In this document: positions 60,704 to 64,000 of the stretch, piece by piece
Numbering within the stretch: the first letter of the stretch is position 1
How the letters are laid out: each line of letters begins with the position of its first letter
Assembly (NCBI RefSeq): GCF_905147045.1
Contig: NC_065897.1
Coordinates: 5,905,001-5,969,000, forward strand
Length of the DNA: 64,000 nt
DNA from: Nymphalis io
Taxonomy: Eukaryota > Arthropoda > Insecta > Lepidoptera > Nymphalidae
Reading direction: 5' to 3'
Notes under the pieces: model-generated
Told to the model about the DNA's origin: nothing
Databases searched by the model: none
The model's input: only the letters and a program-made list of their open reading frames with translations
Program-made: the position numbers and the translations under genes

Positions 60704-61288
60704 TATTGTTTTTACTGAAAAACTTTCAATTAAAAATATAGTTTACCAATATTTTTCTATCAAATGTTTGTTGTTAAACGGGTTTATGGAGTTTAAGTGC
60801 AAACAATGTAACAAAAATAACGCGTTCGAGATTGGATTGTTCAATAAACGTATTTATTTATATTTTAATGTACCCATGATGTGATAATTTATTACATTAA
60901 ACCCATACGAATATATTTCATATCTCCAAAAGTTTTTGTCGAATTTTTATGTTTTATTTTGATAACAACAAAAAAATAAACAATCAAACAATTTATGATA
61001 AAAAATTAAGATTCTATGATTATTTTATTTGCCTGTAATTTATTTTTAAAAAATTACTAGTCAAAAATATTTAAACTACCTTTTGACTCTTAATGGAAGA
61101 AACGGGCGCATATCAATTAAAGATAATTGAAGGCAATTGTTTTAACAATTACATTCGTTGTCGTTAGGTATGTAGTTTATCTTGCTTGAAGTATTTTCAA
61201 ACTAATCAACAAAATATAGCAATAATCAACAAATAAAGTATATATACTTCGTATTCATTAAAAGCATGATTCCAATTACAAAACACTA
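60704..61288. other. probable intron of the ABCG-like gene, no exon seen
   Basis: AT-rich. No Walker A-like coding sequence found here or downstream in the window. Confidence 0.45.
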
Positions 61289-61420
61289 ATCATCCCTTAT
61301 ATCTCCGATGCGCTAACCTTACCTAATAACTGAGATTTTGAGTCCCTTTTGCCTGAACACAACAATACTACGTATTTATGTTTGGCCGTAGAATATGCGA
61401 AGCCTTACCACTCAGTAAAT
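61289..61420 (-). repeat. family C repeat fragment
   Basis: GAACACAACAATACTACGTA and GGCCGTAGAATATGCG identify the central part. Confidence 0.5.
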
Positions 61421-61514
61421 ATTAGATTTTATAAGAAATATTGTTAATGGCTATAATGAACGAGGAAGGCTAAATATGTATCTAGACTAGAACTAGACTA
61501 CAAGGTCTAGCACT

Positions 61515-61605
61515 AACGATGAAAGAAAAAGACAACCGAAGAAAGAAGAAGAGACAACCCACTGCACCAACTCCAAATAAATGGGATTAGGACAAGCGAA
61601 TGATA
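61515..61605 (+). repeat. possible LINE tail fragment
   Basis: A purine-rich stretch (AAGAAAGAAGAAGAGACAAC) followed by AATGGGATTAGGACAAGCG resembles degraded ORF ends of RTE-like LINEs. Weak. Confidence 0.25.
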
Positions 61606-62011
61606 TAAATTATTCAATTCTTAATTTATTTTCTACAATATTATAGTGCTTACATAAATACTCTTTTCACAAAGATATATTATACAATTATAATATAAAC
61701 AGGATATTTTAGTGTTTTTGTCATAAACGAATTTACAAGGATATTCTAATCATCTCGTCTTTATTTGATCACTCAAAAAGTATTCGTTTTTCTTTTCCAA
61801 CAATCTTCAATAAACTATTACATAGTTGATCAATTAACATTGGGAATTTAATTAATAAGTAAATTCAATATGAATGTAATATGCAACAGATGTATGCGAA
61901 TTTTTAAGTATTTACAAAACAAATTGTCGTAAAACTGATGAAAAATCGTTTGTTCCATGAATAAAAAAATATTTTCGTTTATCACAAATACACGTTATAA
62001 TTATTTGTTTG

Positions 62012-62231
62012 ATGGTAAGAGTTAGTGCAAGCCTGTAAGGGTACCATCATTGAATCGAATGCCAAACATCAATACTTAGTATTGTTGTGTTTCAGCAAGG
62101 GTGAGTGAGCCAGGGTTATTACAAGCACATGGGAAATACCATCTTCGTTGCCAAGATTGTTAGCGCATTGGCAATATAAGGTACGGTTATTAATTGGCAG
62201 GCCCAATAGCTCATTCGTCTACCTATTTCAT
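62012..62231 (+). repeat. family C repeat, degenerate
   Basis: GAGTTAGTGCAAGCCTGTAA, GGGTGAGTGAGCCAGGGTTA and CTCATTCGTCTACCTATTTC mark head, middle and tail. Confidence 0.6.
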
Positions 62232-62599
62232 AAAAAATAAATATTGTCTACAATTGATACTTTATGGTGTAAGTAATAAAAATTATTTACATTATATTTT
62301 ATCTTATTATATCTATATTCTTACGGGTGCTACTAACAGAAATGCAAATAAGTGTCATTGTATTACAGTGTGTCAAGGAATTTGGTAATTAAGTGATAAT
62401 GAGCAAACAAAAATGTTGCTTATTAAGACAAAGTAGAATTTCGACAAGCAATAATCACGTTTTACTTTTTAGTCAGAAACATCACAGATCTGAAATGATT
62501 TTGTTCTTTTGAAATAGTGTGAAGTTAATTATTTAATTCCCTGGATGCGTAATCAAACAGAAATATGATGATGTGCTCGTGACCGACTTCATTTTATCT

Positions 62600-62715
62600 G
62601 TGCAGGGCTTTAGAGCGTACAAGTGTATGCGAAAACACAAGGTTACTCTCTAATCTCTCAATCTCATTATCCAATGGACGGAATATCTGAACTGGGTTCC
62701 GAGAAGCTTTCTAAG
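62600..62715 (-). repeat. SINE family A, strongly degenerate
   Basis: GGTTACTCTCTAATCTCTCA and CTCATTATCCAATGGACGG match the reverse complement of the family's 3' half. Confidence 0.4.
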
Positions 62716-63359
62716 AGAAACCCAGAAATTAAAAAGTGTAGCCTTATAAACTAGAGTCTAGACAAACGCGGTCATCACAATATTAACACGAATTTTGACG
62801 AATGAAATAAAATAAATAATAATCTGTATACGAATTTAAAGAACAATATTCATGTACTGTTACTGTAATTTAAAAAAAATCTCCGAATAGGATGTTTTTA
62901 AAACCCAATAATAAAGTTTTAAAAAAAAAAATTTATTACATATGAATATCATAGACAATTGATTAATACTCATTATAAAAGTACTGTGCAATAAATTCGC
63001 AGAAAAAAAATTGGTCTAAATTTACCGAGTCTCGATAACACGCAATATTGATATATTCATTTATAACACCTATGTATATTTATTTAATAATTGTATTGTA
63101 TTTGTATTACACAATCATTTTATATTTCAAACGACACATTTAATTTGCTGGTTGCTCAGTAATATTGAGTATAACGGAATAATAATGGTTTTAATTAATG
63201 CGAATTTTTATACACAAGTTTTCACTTCGTTAATGAAAAGTATAATGTGCATTTCTCAAGCTCTGTTAACGTGTGACCTCAACCGTGAACTTATTGACCT
63301 GTACAAGTAAGTTTACATTATTATTCATATCACTTAATCATCTATAATGTTTTAATCTG

Positions 63360-63515
63360 AAACATCTATTCTACCTCCGGCGCGCTTTTGCGAGACCGAG
63401 TTGTATGCCGTAACGGCAAACGGCGTGCTATGCCGTGCCGCCGCCTCTCTGCGTTTACTATATTCTTCGGTGTCGTGTCTGGTCGAATGTGTGTACTGGA
63501 CGCGCAGAAAAATAT
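63360..63515. other. unassigned GC/CpG-rich block
   Basis: It stands out by composition (CCGGCGCGC, GTGCCGCCGCC) from AT-rich surroundings and matches no repeat family seen here. Open frames cross it on both strands, but neither resembles a known protein. It could be an alternative promoter or first exon, or an old mobile fragment. Confidence 0.3.
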
Positions 63516-64000
63516 TATTATTTTTATTTTTCAACGAAACTGTTTAAAGGAAATATTTTTATTTAATTTACTCCATCTTTATTTATTGACTTTTTTATAT
63601 AAATTTATTTCAATAACTATTAATGACTTATTTTCAAAGATAAAAATAAAAATCTAAATATTAAGAGTATCATTTTCTATATTAACTACATTATATATAT
63701 TACAGTATATAATTTGTATTACTATGTTTCGTTTTCAAGAGAGAGTTGAGCCTGTGTTTTTTAACGTATATAGCTAATGTTTCAAATTGATTTTATTTGT
63801 CAAAGTTCTCGAAAACGAATGAGGACAAACATAATAATGAAATGTTCAAGTCAGTAAAATGATTTATAAATTATACAAATATAGACAATTTTATTTGATG
63901 CTTAGAAAGGGGCGAAGCAAAACAGCATATTATACCACCAATATTATGGGTTCGCGTTAAGCAGCCTGCCTGCCGTAATATACGATCCCTAAATGACAAG
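63516..64000. other. no gene seen
   Basis: AT-rich up to the window end. The last 50 bases (CAGCCTGCCTGCCGTAATAT) resemble mobile-element debris and recall GACCTGCCTGACGTAAAT at the edge of the 31780 element. Confidence 0.35.

Noticed and set aside
63185..63310. Possible second exon of the ABCG-like gene ending at a GTAAGT donor (63307)
   Set aside because: The peptide lacks Walker A or other ATPase motifs and no good acceptor precedes it.

Overview
AT-rich (about two-thirds A+T) nuclear DNA from an insect, almost certainly a lepidopteran and probably a butterfly. The evidence is the dense load of tRNA-headed SINEs of the kind common in nymphalid genomes, RTE-like and CR1/jockey-like LINE ends, and short exons split by large introns. 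There are no bacterial-style operons, rRNA genes, functional tRNA genes or CRISPR arrays. Nearly every long ORF is a repeat remnant or chance reading in AT-rich sequence; the real coding sequence is in exons of 50 to 275 bp. Layout: (1) 1-24.4 kb is gene-poor intergenic or long-intron DNA filled with repeats: a roughly 290-bp A-tailed repeat family, three tRNA-headed SINE families, a PIF/Harbinger-like MITE with 30-bp terminal inverted repeats, and a 5'-truncated LINE that keeps part of its reverse transcriptase. (2) 24.5-32.6 kb, + strand: ten exons of an immunoglobulin/fibronectin adhesion protein (three Ig domains, one FnIII domain, hydrophobic C-terminus). The signal-peptide exon was not found. 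(3) 32.6-37.2 kb: a short convergent intergenic gap with two SINEs. (4) 37.2-47.1 kb, - strand: a complete ten-exon paralogue of the same architecture, 505 residues, with its own signal peptide and C-terminal hydrophobic anchor. (5) 47.1-54.4 kb: repeat-rich intergenic DNA. (6) 54.4-64 kb, + strand: a GC-rich promoter-like block with a plausible non-coding first exon, then an exon at 59.9-60.3 kb that opens a reading frame resembling the N-terminus of an ABCG half-transporter. The rest of that gene must lie beyond the window. The two Ig genes are tail-to-tail paralogues. Their exons correspond one to one with the same intron phases, and one exon pair is exactly equal in length (132 bp), except that the + copy has one extra phase-0 intron inside Ig3. 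Both proteins should be secreted and held at the cell surface by a GPI anchor or a very short-tailed membrane segment, as expected of NCAM/fasciclin-2-type neural adhesion or recognition molecules. From memory and unverified, the arrangement recalls a Drosophila 2L region with fipi (CG15630), CG33543 and the ABCG gene Atet. No wholly new biological system is demonstrated. The best leads are the divergent paralogue pair, the abundant 290-bp repeat, the MITE, a GC-rich mobile fragment inside an intron, and several perfect intronic hairpins.
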